From NCBI RefSeq assembly GCF_003589595.1, contig NW_020653900.1:5195630-5259629 (forward strand): a DNA stretch of 64,000 nucleotides, read 5' to 3'. Every line of letters begins with the position of its first letter. Position 1 is the stretch's first letter. This stretch comes from Hyposmocoma kahamanoa. Its lineage: Eukaryota > Arthropoda > Insecta > Lepidoptera > Cosmopterigidae. Shown one piece after another: positions 34,351-45,713 of the stretch. The translations under genes and the position numbers were made by a program. Under the pieces are notes generated by a model, which saw only the letters and a program-made list of their open reading frames with translations, did not search any database and had not been told where the DNA came from.

Positions 34351-35547
34351 TAAAGAGGATCCATCCAAAGAGGAGAATTATGCTTTCAATTGTGATTAAA
34401 TTTTCGATTCTCTAATCGATTACAAAAACTTTAATGAGTTACAGCCCTATGCAACCATAGATTATTCACAAGTCTATATTTGAGAAATAACCTCACTTTT
34501 GAACATTTTTCAAATAAGATTTTAATATGTTATTCAAATGAATATTGCTGGAAAAAGTGATGAGATATCAAGTCGAAATCTTCAAAATATACGTGAAAGT
34601 GTTACTACCGTGTTACTACTAGTGTTACTATTCCATTCATTGAGTGATCACTTTATAATTTTATCCAAATCCGTTTGCTTATTTTTCTGGTGTATTGGAC
34701 TGGAACAAACTTTATGTATCACTTCCAATGGATATAACATTATGATAGAATGTTAGCGTAGAAATTATATTTTATAAAAGTTCGTGCCGGTAGTTGATTC
34801 ATTCCGGTCGGAGGTCATCGTAGGGTATGAGATGAAATTGAGCTATAGGCGTTTTTAGGATATTGGTAGAGTTGTACCAGTTTTTTCAATCAAATAAACA
34901 TTTTGTAGATTGGAAATATGATAGTTTTGGTTCTTGAGTGTTTCAGACCATTAGTTGGTTAGTAAGACGATATTATAGTTACGGCGGGAAACCGCTGGTT
35001 TGGGGTGGCAAGGAACCAACATGAAAGCGAGCACAAGCATAAAGCGTGCAAAAAATGGTCAATATCGGGTGGGTTATTGACGGAGATATACACACCGGCA
35101 CATTTAGCGCAACACCCGTGAAGTTCCCAAAATAAAACAGTGGTTTTATATGTCTGGCTGGTTAATTTACTTTTTTATTTTAGGTCTAATTTGAAAATAA
35201 ATTAATATTCGGCTGTACATACTTTTGGTTTCATTTGTTTTAATTGCCTAATTAATGTACAGGTTTGTCGTAATGAATTTAGTGTAATTTAATTTTTTTT
35301 ATCACTGATAAATTAGTAATGTTTTGCTAAATCGACGTTAAAAGGTGTTAATTTAGTTGCTACTTTATATCGAATTTTAATTTATTTGAATAGAAACTTT
35401 ACTATTTTATGGTTTCCCTTTTTTATGCTGGATGTGTAGATAGTACCAGGTCGTCCCCAAAAAACTTTAATGGCGAATATTACTCGTCGTTTGGATCAAG
35501 TTTTAATAAAGAGCGCAAAGAAAATTCTTTACAAATTCTTTACTATT
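34351..35547. other. no recognised feature
   Basis: AT-rich, repeat-poor; a 72-codon frame at 34538-34756 has no recognisable motif. Confidence 0.4.
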
Positions 35548-35647
35548 TAACTGCCTCCTGCATTAATTCTTACGTTTAATTCTCTCATGAGTTAGGATGT
35601 AATTTGTGGTTGTCTATGTGTGTGTCCATGGCACCCGCGATACGTTA
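35548..35647 (+). repeat. SINE-B copy with deleted tRNA-like head
   Basis: AACTGCCTCCTG joins directly to the body (TAATTTGTGGTTGTCTATG, GGCACCCGCGA). Confidence 0.65.
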
Positions 35648-36239
35648 AAAAAACCAATAGACTGACTCAATTTACGGTTTAAGTATTTTGGACACGGTCC
35701 ACTGACACCCTGACGTTATGCTCCAAGAAAAAGCTCATTAAGAAAAGTAAAATTACTTAACAACAAATCGAAACTACTACCAATTGAAACCACTGAAAGA
35801 CGCGACTGTCCCTAAAAATATTGATTTTCTATAAAAGCAAAAAAGAAAAATATCAGCTATCAAAGTTTATGTGCGAGTATACATTTCAAACGTGCCCGTT
35901 GAGGTAAAATTTATTGAAAGCTGTCGAGAAAAGGTTGTGGGAATATGAGGTTGAAGTGGTTCGCAGAGTTTATTTCGTAGACGTTTTCGGTCGATAATTT
36001 CTTAAGAATGTTCTCTTATTAACATAATGCAGAATAAGTGTAGCTAAATTATAACACACATTGTGTACCCTGCTATACAATGCACGTAGGAGTTTTGCCT
36101 GAGGATAGGTTATTTCTCCCAATATCATGGTGGTGAAACATTCTAATATTCAATAAGAACTTAATTTTGCTTATTTATTATATCGAGTTCTTAGATGTTT
36201 GTAAAGCTTACACATTGACGATGAAATTAAGTCGTGACT
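35648..36239. other. no recognised feature
   Basis: Nothing recognised. Confidence 0.4.
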
Positions 36240-36325
36240 ACGAGACCTGTAAAGGAACCAGGACGTTGGTTTGTTTGATAAATTAATTTACGCAATTTAG
36301 ACCCGAAAAATGTTTTAATTTCCAA
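36240..36325 (+). repeat. Penelope-type arm fragment
   Basis: GAGACCTGTAAAGGAACCAG, GACGTTGGTTTGTTTG and CGCAATTTAGACCCGAAAAA match the right arm at 61574. Confidence 0.55.
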
Positions 36326-36507
36326 TTATGTGTTTCAGCCACTTAGAAAAATCTATATCCTTATAAAATGCAAAACTCGACTTCTATCAATATTCGTATA
36401 TTAAGCCTTCGTCATTATTATTACGTGCAAAAATATTTTAATTTGTTTTTTTTTTCATTTCATTCATCTTTCTGAACATAATTTACGTGTATTATTTAAT
36501 TTTTTTT

Positions 36508-36730
36508 TATGATACTTAGTGAGCGGAAGAACAAGTCGTGCGCCTGGTGGGGCACTGCCGCTGCACCCGTCATCGTCGACATAAGTTGAAAAGTCTCGTG
36601 TACCTGTAATTTCACCGGCAATCTTTACCCTTCAAATCCTGAACGCAGTAATGCTCGCAATACCGCTTGGCGGCAGAAATGAGTAAAGTGGCAGTACTAC
36701 CCTGGACGTACTCTTTCACTCTACTGCTAT
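36508..36730 (-). repeat. family A copy with internal deletion
   Basis: GATACTTAGTGAGCGG; the CACGCCTGTCC to AAAGATCTGA block is missing. Ends TTTCACTCTACTGC. Confidence 0.65.
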
Positions 36731-38009
36731 GGATGCATAATTATAATTATATAAAGTTACCTTTTTCTCCTGTCATGTATTACAACGAGACTTAATACTA
36801 TAGTGAAACAAAAAGTGTACACTAAAGTGCGAACTTAGATGACTAATTAGCGTTTACGGGTTGTTTCGATGTATGATAATTGAAATAAATATTGCATATG
36901 ATAAATGTGTGCAAATGTTTGTTTACTAAGAGCAATGAATAAAGTTTCTTAATCATCATATCATTACATCATATTAATGTAATATACTTATATCACGTTC
37001 AATGCTAACGAAATTTTTCAGCAAATAAATATATTGTATGTTTTAATAGATAATCTAATGAAGACCTATGAAGAAGGAAACAATCGCCTCCTTTTGCAAT
37101 GGAAAACTCTCTTCTACTAGAAAACTATTTATAAAGCTATTTATAATTACACGACTTACACGTCTGATATCGTTAAAGATTGAAAACCTAAATAAAAACA
37201 TAAACCAAACTGAAGAGAAAAATTAAGACTTTTAATTATAGGCTTAAAATTAGAAAAAACAACAATAGAACTAGCTAGTAGGTACAGTAAGTAGAGCAGG
37301 CACGTCAAGTTATACACTCTTGTTTAAATATAACCTCCAATAAGAGTTCCGAATCCGAGAAATGACGGTCCGAAATATCACAGGTGTCCGAAGTGTAATT
37401 TTATCTCTAGGTGTACAAGCGATATTCGCGTTTTCTCGGATTCGAATAGGACTTAATGCACAAGGGACATCCGAAGGGTCCGAGTTTTCTAGATTTGTGT
37501 AGTCTCGGATTGGGAACCAATACGAATCGAATGCAGTCCGCAAATTCACAAACACGGAGCAAAATCCGTCAATGTGTAACTTCAATATGCTGCCATATGT
37601 ACATGTGAATTAACAAGTGTTGCAATGAGTAGCACTGATGTAGTCGTGATTATGTTGCTGAATCTGTATAGGGTGACATCGTTGCGACTGAGAAACGTTT
37701 TCGATCTTCGTCGCACAGTTTAGTCACATTATGTTTAAAAAAATGCTTTTTCTTTTCTTTATATTGAATTAGGTACTTACATGGTTTTTAAAATACACTC
37801 ATAAATAAAAAAAATAAAGTTGTTTTGAAGCATATAGTGAATGCGGGTGCCAAGTAGCTGTCCTAATTTAGTGCTCCAGAGGGCTCTTACAAAGAATTTC
37901 GAAACTATATCATTTGAGGGTTCCTCAAAACATTCTATGAGTTTTGAATGAGCAAATAGTCGTACGAAATTTAATGGGCAGTATATAATTAAGTTGAGTA
38001 AAAGTTGCT
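36731..38009. other. no recognised feature
   Basis: AT-rich. A 91-codon minus frame at 37310-37585 is open, but I recognise no domain and do not claim a gene. Confidence 0.35.
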
Positions 38010-38195
38010 TGATTTATTTGGTCACATTGTCAGGAAAAACGGGCACAACCTGGAACAGTTAATGGTTATCAGACGGATGGACGGTAAACGTCCGAGGGGT
38101 CTCGGTCTAACTGTCCCACAAGATAGACCATGTTAGTACGGCTCATGGTATGTGTCTAGAAACTGTTTCCGCTGGGGAATCACGACAGTAATGGG
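38010..38195 (+). pseudogene. RTE-like LINE ORF2 C-terminal remnant
   Basis: Frame from about 38010 reads LDLFGHIVRKNGHNLEQLMV, then IRRMDGKRPRG and a stop. Another frame further on reads CFRWGITTVM. FGHIxRxxxxxLExLxxxxxxxGxRxRG is the tail signature of many insect LINE polymerases. Decayed, 5' truncated. Confidence 0.55.
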
Positions 38196-38311
38196 GAGTA
38201 CCGCGCGAGGAGAAAGAGATATAATATCGAGGTTTTTTTTTAATGTATACTTGTTGGCCGACAGATGTGTGTAGTTAACAATGTTTTTATTTTTATTATT
38301 TTTTTTAACAT

Positions 38312-38602
38312 ACCAAGTGGCGGGACGGACATGTCGTGCACCTGGTGGTAAGCGACACGCCTATACATAACTGTTGCAGTGTCATTCAGAGTTTTAAATC
38401 GCAAAGATCTTATGGGCACTGCCACTGTACCCATCACCCTGAAACATAAGTTGACAAGTCCCATGCGCCTGTAATTTCACCAGCACCCTTACCCTTCGAA
38501 ACCGGAACACAGTAATGCTCACATTACTGCTTGGCGGCAGAAATAGGTAAGGTGGCAGTACTTCCCTGGACGAACTCTTTCACAAGGAGCTCTACTGCTG
38601 CT
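38312..38602 (-). repeat. family A copy, one of the best preserved
   Basis: T run, ACATACCAAGTGGCGGGACG, then all family blocks, ending AGGAGCTCTACTGCTGCTAA. Confidence 0.8.
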
Positions 38603-38922
38603 AAAACTCTATTAACACAATATCGAAATTCATTCTAAAAACTGTCTGGAAACTGGATTAATATAGCTAATTGGCGGCTGCACTCTTTCATAAGCATCAA
38701 ACTCACTTACTTCATAATTTGTCTATAATAAATAATTAAACATACAATTGAGTACAATAGCTGCATTATTAATCATTAAACTAGCTTCGAATTTGTATGT
38801 TATAAGGACAAAAGAAAAATTAGGTAAGTAAAGTAAAAAAAAGGAAAATTAGGTAGTGCATATACCGAGCAGTAACGTAAAGGTCGAATTAACGTGCAAT
38901 TAGCATTTTACGGGTTTGGATC
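38603..38922. other. no recognised feature
   Basis: AT-rich. Confidence 0.35.
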
Positions 38923-39142
38923 TCATTCAGTCAAAGCGATTTCCGTGAAGAGATTATTTGGGTTCTCAGTAATTACTTCCTTTTGTGTTAATTGCTTCTC
39001 AATTACCGACCACGGATTATAGTATTTTTTGGGAGATATTTTAGTATTTACGAGAAAATTGATTGAATTTGTTTTTTCTTCTTCAATTATGGAGCATTTT
39101 TCTTGACATTCGTTGTAATTATTAACGCAAAAATTAATTCCT
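38923..39142 (-). CDS. possible terminal exon, unknown protein
   Basis: About 73 codons in apparently non-repeat DNA. They include FCVNNYNECQEKCSIIEEEK, then SPKKYYNPWSVIEKQLTQKE, ending FTEIALTE and a stop. The amino-acid mix looks like a real soluble protein with acidic and polar residues. The upstream side runs straight into a T run and a family A fragment, so the start or splice site has been lost or lies elsewhere. No family recognised. Could be a broken exon or chance. Confidence 0.25.
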
Positions 39143-39151
39143 TTTTTTTTA

Positions 39152-39302
39152 AGTAAGGATGCTGGTGAAATTGCAGGCACATGTTAACAGGTCCATACTT
39201 ATGTCCCCGGACGACGGGAGATCGTTGCAATAGAAAGTACTAAGTGGCATTACAACTGTTGTGGATAGATGTGTCGCTTACCCCCAGGCCCACGTCTTGT
39301 TC
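39152..39302 (+). repeat. family A 3' half
   Basis: TAAGGATGCTGGTGAAATTG to CCCACGTCTTGTTCG. Confidence 0.65.
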
Positions 39303-39365
39303 GGATTTGGATCCTTGAACGAGGGAAAATATTTACGCCACAGAGCACCTACATGTTTGACCGTG

Positions 39366-39430
39366 TCGGGACGAGCAGGTCGTGCACCTGGTGTAAGCGA
39401 CATGCCTATTCATAAGTGAATGTGTCATTG
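39366..39430 (-). repeat. family A 3'-end fragment
   Basis: GGGACGAGCAGGTCGTGCAC to GACATGCCTATTCATAA. Confidence 0.55.
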
Positions 39431-39481
39431 ATCTTTTTATTAAATTATTTGTTATTATTGAAATTGAAACTTACCTTTACC

Positions 39482-39600
39482 TGTATAGGGCCCGAAACGC
39501 TGGTTTGTTTGAAAAAACAAATATACGCGATTTAAATCCGGAAAAATAGTTTCCTTTCCTATGTGTAACAATCGCGAAAACCTAAGAACTCATTACTTTT
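39482..39600 (+). repeat. Penelope-type arm
   Basis: CCTGTATAGGGCCCGAAACG, the TTTGTTTGAAAAAACAAA hairpin and CAATCGCGAAAACCTAAGAA; close to the right arm at 61574. Confidence 0.7.
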
Positions 39601-40356
39601 TATTGCTGATACATGTTAAAAATGCAATTTCTATTTTGATCAGCTACCAAGATGTGCTTGTCATGTATTTTCTAAAAATTTGGAGATAATGGATAATAGG
39701 CAAAATAGGCGCTTTGTCGTCGAGTTGCGGATACCAGCCCGTTGCACCAAGTACCAAGTACCAAGTAGTTCTGTAATATCAAACTACTTTATATTTAAGA
39801 AATCTTAAAAGAACATTGTAGCCTTAACGCGGGTGAATAATGTGAGATATAAATATAGGTACCAGATTTTCAAGGGTCAACGTAATCATATGGCATTTGT
39901 CACAAAGTGACACCGCCTGTCTGAGCAACTTGAGTTAAGCGCGTACGCACCAATAAATAAGCCCATTACGGCTAGTAATGACCCATTAATCACGAGTTTT
40001 AATTCGAATTACTACTTTTAATAGCGTGAATTAAACTTTGTTTCAAAACTTCGACAATGGTGTCACAAAAGGGTGACATTTAACAGCTTTATTATTATAA
40101 TAGATAAAAATGACCTTTATAAAGCAACTAATAGAGAGATCCGTAATGAAAAGTTTTCTATTGTCTTTGAAAAAATCTGGCACTTATCAGTTGGAGCTTA
40201 ATGGAATTAATCACAATTCTTGATGGAATCAACCAGGTTTTGATGTTTTGAGCTTGTCAAGTACAACGATTTTAAGCAATAAATGTAATGGTGTCGTAAT
40301 TGATCAAATCAAGAAGTGTGATTGATTCCATTAATCTCCGCTTTTTTTATAATAGC
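39601..40356. other. no recognised feature
   Basis: AT-rich; a short (AAGTACC)n tandem at 39751-39770. Confidence 0.4.
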
Positions 40357-40637
40357 AAATGACGGGATAAACTAGTCGTAAGCGACACGCTTGTCCATAG
40401 CAGTTGCTATGACACTCAGAGCTTTAAATTGGAAATATCTGATGGGCACTGCCAGTGCGCCCGTCACTCAAGACGTCAGTTAACAAGTCCCATGTGATTG
40501 TAATTTCACCGGCACCTTTAACCCTTCAAAACTGGAACGCAGTAATGCTCACATTACAGCTTGGCGGCAGAAATAGGTAAGGTGGCAGTACTTCCCTGGA
40601 CGGACTCTTTAACAAGGAGCTCTTCTACTACTAAATA
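40357..40637 (-). repeat. family A copy, near full length
   Basis: AGCAAATGACGGGATAAAC to GAGCTCTTCTACTACTAAA. Confidence 0.75.
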
Positions 40638-40647
40638 ATTGCCAGAT

Positions 40648-40890
40648 TTATTGCACTGCTTTTCTGAAAAATAGATGCTTGCCTCTTTTGATGTTAGCGG
40701 CGATTTTTTTAATTTTTATAGATTTTTTTTTATTTAAAATTTCCATTATTTCCACTAGTTTTGTTGACAGAACTACTGGTATTTTTCCATCCAATTGTTC
40801 TGTTGATAAATACACAGAACTACTAAGAATTTCCTCTCCCACTAGTTCCGTGTACGAGTTTTCAGTGTAGAGGTGTGCCTATAAATGTTG
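40648..40890 (-). pseudogene. possible recombinase-like protein fragment
   Basis: A minus frame of about 80 codons between stops. The part DGKIPVVLSTKLVEIMEILN followed by RGKHLFF loosely resembles a segment in animal recombinase-like proteins (GKxVPVLL, several helices, then YLF). The apparent start is GTG; no ATG opens the frame. The family assignment is a weak guess from pattern alone. Confidence 0.2.
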
Positions 40891-41489
40891 TTAAAATAAA
40901 ATTTGCCATATTTCCATAGTAGAAAAAGAACAAGTAAGGGAGTTAATTTCAACAGAATACCTGCTTTCCACACGCTGGAACTTTCCTTTAATCACTATGA
41001 ATAACTGGTAATCACTCTGCTGTGCTTTTAATATATTGAAATGTTATTTTAAATTACATTACAAAACTACTCATAAAGTTCATGAACCACACAAGTCACG
41101 CTATGTCTTAGGCGCACCGCAAACCGGTGACTAAATAATTGTGTGCTGTTGAACATGTGTTGTTTAACACGATGGTAAAGCAAGTTTTTCTTCTATGTGT
41201 TTACCCTGACATAATCACCCTTTTAGGCGCATTACAGAACAAAATTGTTCTACATCGTTTGTATAATGCATACCATTCCTTACATTTATTATATTTCTTA
41301 TTCCTACCATTTATGTAAAAGTAGCATCTTAATATGAGTGCATTAGTAGAACAGATCACACGTGGCAAATAAATCACATTACCTTTGACATTTTTTGACA
41401 CAAATTAGGTGAAACATTAATCTACTAATTATGCTAAATGCACCTGAGTTATCAATATACTGCATTGCGCAAATGCTTTTACTATTTTA
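40891..41489. other. no recognised feature
   Basis: AT-rich spacer. Confidence 0.4.
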
Positions 41490-41625
41490 TGATACTAAAT
41501 GACGGGACGAACAAGTAATACATCTGGTGGTAAGCGACACGTTTGTCCATAACAGTTAAAGTTGCCTCAGAGCTTTAAATCGCAAAGATCTGAAACGCAA
41601 GTGTAATTTCACCAGCATTCTTAGG
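41490..41625 (-). repeat. family A copy, partial with deletion
   Basis: GATACTAAATGACGGGACG to TGTAATTTCACCAGCATTCT. Confidence 0.6.
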
Positions 41626-41713
41626 CTCAGTTTATATTGCAGCGGAACGGAGTGGAAGAGAATTTTTGTAACATAACTTATTGAACTTTATGGTCAATTG
41701 TGTTTTTTTATAT

Positions 41714-42008
41714 AACATCAAGTGATGGGACGAACAAGTCGGGCGCCTGATGGTAAGCTACACGCCTGTCCATAACAGTTGCAGTGCCAATCAGAGCTTT
41801 AAATTGCAAAGATCCGAGGGGCATTACCACTGCGCCTATTACCCTGAGACATAAGTTGACAAGTTTCATGTGCCTGTAATTTCACCAGCACCCTTACCCT
41901 TCAAAACCGGAACACAGTAATGCTGACATTACTGCTTGGCGGCAGACATAGTTAAGGTGGCAGTACTTCCCAGGACGAACTCTTTCACAAAGAGCACTAG
42001 TGTTACTA
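41714..42008 (-). repeat. family A copy, near full length
   Basis: ACATCAAGTGATGGGACG to AGAGCACTAGTGTTACTAAA. Confidence 0.75.
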
Positions 42009-42360
42009 AATGCATATTTTCTTTATGCAACATAATTGTTCAACACCCTGTGCTGTATTACATGCGTCTTCTGTCGGTGGAGGGCTTTAACATTCATTAA
42101 TAACATCACGATAATATACTTGCGCTGAAATCCATGACATAATAAACTTTACAAAGTACGGCATCAACAGTTTGAAAGACACTTAAGCTGATTTATTTAG
42201 TTACTTTGTTTTTTATTAATCTGGGTTAGTACCTCAACCGATTCGTTAGTTTCAACCCATTCTAGATTAAAGGTAAATAAACAGGTTTGGTTAAAATCCT
42301 TAAGCAATTGTTCAATAAATGGAAGAAATAACACTTTCACCTAAATTTTGAGGTTCTTAA
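42009..42360. other. no recognised feature
   Basis: AT-rich spacer. Confidence 0.35.
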
Positions 42361-42658
42361 GATACTAAGTGAAGGAACGAACAAGCTGTGGGCCTTGTGG
42401 TAAGCGACATGGCTGTCCATAGCAGTTGCAGTGCCACTCAGAGCTTTAAATCAAATATCTGAGGGGCACTAACACTGCGCCCGTCACCCAAGATGTCTGT
42501 CAGTTGACAAGTCCCATGTGTTTGTAATTTCACCATCACCCTTGACCCTTCAAAACCGGAAAGCAATAATGCTCACGTTACGGCTTGGCCGCAGAAATAG
42601 GTAAAGTAGCAGTACTTCCCTGGACGAACTCTTTCACAAAAAGCTCTACTGCTACTAA
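42361..42658 (-). repeat. family A copy, near full length
   Basis: ATACTAAGTGAAGGAACG to AAGCTCTACTGCTACTAA. Confidence 0.75.
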
Positions 42659-42933
42659 TATCCATCAAAGTAAGGTGATCTTAATGTACAAAATTGCAAA
42701 TTTTATGCGTAATATCGGTTCCAAGAAAGTTTACTGCGTCATTAAAATGTTTTGTTTTAACGTGTTATAAAAAGTGCGTATTCTTTGCCATATTTGTCGC
42801 TTCGTAACAGGCGTCGCTTTTACAATCATTAAATGCAAACACAAATGATTTAAAATAGTCCATTACCAGGACTTTAGAATTATCAGGCTACTCGACTTAA
42901 ATTTTTAATAACATACTGAAAATTATAAACATA

Positions 42934-43170
42934 GAAGAGTCCAGGGAAGTACTGCCACCTTACCTATTTCTGTTTTGAAGGGTAAGAAGGTACTGGTGAA
43001 TTTACAGGCACATGGGAGTTGTCAACTTAAGTCTCAGGGTGACGGATGCAGTGGCAGTGATCCCTCAGATCTTTGCGATTTAAAGCTCTGATTGGCACTG
43101 CAACTATTATGGACAGGCGTGTAGCTTACTATCAGGCGCATGACTAGTTTGTCCTGTCACCAGATATTAC
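42934..43170 (+). repeat. family A copy, 5' truncated with deletion
   Basis: AGTCCAGGGAAGTACTGCC joins to TTTTGAAGGGTAAG; ends TGTCACCAGATATTACAAA. Confidence 0.65.
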
Positions 43171-43736
43171 AAATAAAGGGTGCAACTTTGTGAGTGATTT
43201 TCAAACGAAAAAAAATTGTTTTCTGCTCTATTGATTCAATTGTCAATGTTCAAAATCGATAATAATTCTTCAACAGTGTGTATGTTGGGAATGAACATGA
43301 ATGTTGTTTTTCTCAACGTTTATAACTCAACTAACAGAGGAGTTATTAATGGTTAAAGTCAGTGGGGTGGTACTCCGTCCCTTTACAGCAAAAACGATCA
43401 TTAGTATATAGCTTGTGTGGTATCATTACTGCTGTTGTCCTCGACAACTCGTATTAACATAAAACTGTTTGTTCATCAACGTATTTCAATTGTGTTTCCA
43501 CTATTGTCTAAGTATATAACAATTTTGAACATAAATAAGCAAAATTAGGATTGACGTTTACTATGACCATACTGATTTGAGTGACAAGATGACGTAAAGA
43601 AAAAAAACAAACATAAAACCGGCCAAAAATAAAAAAAAAATCTAAATATGATGATGGTTAAACATGGATGCTTAAATAAATCATATATGAAAATACTTAT
43701 AAACAGGCCGTGGTGTTTAAAAAATGAAAAACAAGG
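43171..43736. other. no recognised feature
   Basis: AT-rich spacer. Confidence 0.4.
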
Positions 43737-43745
43737 AGGTTTAAC

Positions 43746-44559
43746 CCCCTTTTTTTTTTTTTTTTTTTGCGTGGGGAAATCCTCCTAGGATACCTCTCCG
43801 CCGCGGGGGCAGCGGGAGGTTATGCCGGACTTCTACCGGCTAAAACCCCACGGTGGCCTTCTCGGGTGCTCTAGTGGGAAGGATCCGGGATCGACTTTGC
43901 GCACCGGAACCCCCCCAGCACCTTGGAGGAGCTACGTCCTCCCCCTCCTCTCCTCACGACGAAGCGGGCCACACCGCCCCGTCGTCCTCCTCGCGGCTGC
44001 CTAACTTACTGGCGAACGGAGCCCCCGCTCCGATCGCCCGCAGCCGCGAAGGTACGCCGCCGCCGAGCGGGATCGGCCCTCTCCCGATCACGCTCGGCGA
44101 CCTCCTTCTGAAGCATCACCGCTTCACAGAAGGAGACCACTGCCTCATGGGACTCTTGATCCGCCAACATAGCCGCTACTATGCCTGGCGGAGAGAGATC
44201 TCGCCCGATCCGGGCAACCAGGATGTTCCGCTCGGAGGCCCATGCGGGGCACTCCTCCAGCGTGTGCTGGGCGGAATCCTGGTCCCTCCCACAGTGGTGG
44301 CACTGCGTCGTCGACTCGCGTCCGATCCGATTCAGATACTCACCGAAGCATCCGTGCCCGGTGAGTATCTGTGTCAGTCGGAACGTGGTGACACACTTTC
44401 GCTGGCTCAACCAGAATTCAAGGTTTGGCAGGATCGCGCCGACGGCGCGCTGGCGCGAGATCCACGGCTGTTCCAGCCTCTCGCGCCACTTCTCGAACGC
44501 CCGTCGGCGCTCCTGCCACCGCACTTCCGGCGGCGCAGCTTCTTCCGCCTGGCGGAGGC
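43746..44559 (-). mobile_element. R1-type LINE, 5'-truncated copy with target duplication
   Basis: AGGTTTAAC occurs at 43737-43745 and again at 44560-44568, a 9-bp target-site duplication. On the minus strand the element ends in an A tract (T run at 43750-43768) after a GC-rich 3' region containing CCTAGGAGGATTTCCCCACG. GC content is far above the surroundings. Confidence 0.8.
44006..44558 (-). pseudogene. R1-type LINE polymerase, C-terminal part
   Basis: The reverse transcriptase that copies the element RNA into a chromosomal nick. Only the C-terminal region is left: TTFRLTQILTGHGCFGEYL, then CHHCGRDQDSAQHTLEECPA, a CCHC-like zinc knuckle, and MLQKEVAERDRERAD near the end. LTGHGxFxxYLxRI and CxxCxxxxDxxxHTLxxCPAW are typical of R1-clade LINEs. 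The frame is open to the truncation point, so decay within the copy is slight. No catalytic RT motifs are present. Confidence 0.75.
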
Positions 44560-44659
44560 AGGTTTAACACCCTACTACTAACTGTAATAAATACATAAGT
44601 AGAAACTTTTATTTATTTTCGAATTCTGTTTGTTAGTTCTACTGTAGTTGAGAATTTGG

Positions 44660-45155
44660 GTAGTCTTGAGACTGTCCCGCCTTTATTATAGTATCATCGT
44701 ATCTCTACAGTAAACCAAATTTCAAGTCAATAGAACAAGTGGTAGTAATTAAATTAAAGCGTGAAACACATTGACAGCGGGTGCCGGTCGGGCGCGTGTC
44801 GGGTCGGGAACATGGCGGGTGTAATTCCGTGTTTTTACGTGGACGACAAAACGTGACATTCGGGTGCGAGACGGGCACAGGTCGGGTCGGTCGTACTCCC
44901 TTTTTTTGTGGGGCAATCCTCCTAGGATGCCTCTCCGTCGCGCGGGTAGCGGAAGTATTATGCTTTAATTTAATTTAATTACTATCACTTGTTCCATTGA
45001 CTAGAAACTTGATTCACTATGGTAATAGATGTATAGAGATACGATTACAGTATAATAAAGGCAGGACAGTCTCAAGACTACACGTTATTGCACCCACCGT
45101 GCACCCGACCCGACAAGCACCCGACCCGCACCTGATCTCAATGTGTTTCATGCTT
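44660..45155. repeat. imperfect inverted repeat with GC-rich segments
   Basis: 44660-44760 matches the reverse complement of about 44962-45081, including AGTCTTGAGACTGTC and the AGTAATTAAATTAAAG phrase. Next to each lies a GC-rich block with AAACACATTGA and repeated GTCGGGTCGGG (44761-44890; reverse at 45090-45154). The order of the two blocks suggests a tandem unit of about 190 bp present in both orientations. Confidence 0.65.
44900..44955 (-). repeat. R1-type LINE 3'-end fragment
   Basis: T run, then TGGGGCAATCCTCCTAGGAT and CTCTCCGTCGCGCGGG; same 3' end as the copy at 43746. Sits between the arms of the inverted repeat. Confidence 0.65.
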
Positions 45156-45291
45156 AAACATTCATTTTATGGTTTAGATTCCTACACTAACTTGGAAAAG
45201 AGCTGATGATCTTGTAACAGCTGAACAGGATATTTATCAAATCAGCCTTTAAATAAAACCATTTTGAAATTTGTTCACCCGTTTTTTTTAT

Positions 45292-45425
45292 GATACTAAG
45301 GACGGGACGTACAAGTGGTGCACCTTGGTAGATGCAGTGCCACTCAGAGCTTTAAATCGCAAAGATTTGAGAGCACTGCCACTGCGCCCGTCACCCTGAG
45401 ACATAAGTTGACAAGTGCCATGTAT
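45292..45425 (-). repeat. family A copy, partial
   Basis: GATACTAAGGACGGGACG to AAGTTGACAAGTGCCATGT. Confidence 0.65.
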
Positions 45426-45557
45426 ATTTCGCACATGACAAATAAGATAGTATTATCTCAAAATTGCTTCAAGTTATATTAATATTACCTATTTTATTAT
45501 ATTATATTTATTATAATTAATATTTTTGTACTTTATCTATTATAAATCTTCCTCTCT

Positions 45558-45713
45558 TTAGTTTTTAATCATTTTCTCACATTGTTTGAGAAAAATTCTA
45601 TCCATGCCTCGGCGGGAACAGAGATTGCTTAACTCGTCGTGGATTTGCATCCAATTCTGCGTGTCGTCGGATATTGTTAATTGTTGTTTATTTGTTTTTG
45701 TGTTGCTGTGTTT
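45558..45713 (-). CDS. possible terminal exon, weakly Myb/SANT- or MADF-like
   Basis: A 51-codon minus frame between stops, too short for standard lists. It includes SDDTQNWMQIHDELSNLC, then RGMDRIFLKQCEKMIKN and a stop. Trp, Ile, Arg and Leu-Lys-x-Cys spacing loosely resembles the second half of a Myb/SANT or MADF DNA-binding domain, found both in host regulators and in PIF-type transposon proteins. AATAAA motifs occur on the minus strand within about 80 bases downstream. No ATG opens it, so it would need splicing. Unproven. Confidence 0.2.
   Translation of the reverse strand, partial: KHSNTKTNKQQLTISDDTQNWMQIHDELSNLCSRRGMDRIFLKQCEKMIKN

Noticed and set aside
37310..37585. 91-codon minus-strand frame
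   Set aside because: Open but with no motif, domain or supporting signal I can recognise; could be a chance frame or a repeat piece.
43853..44581. 242-codon plus-strand frame
   Set aside because: It is antisense to the R1-type LINE polymerase tail, whose conserved motifs lie on the minus strand; its GC-rich sequence keeps other frames open.
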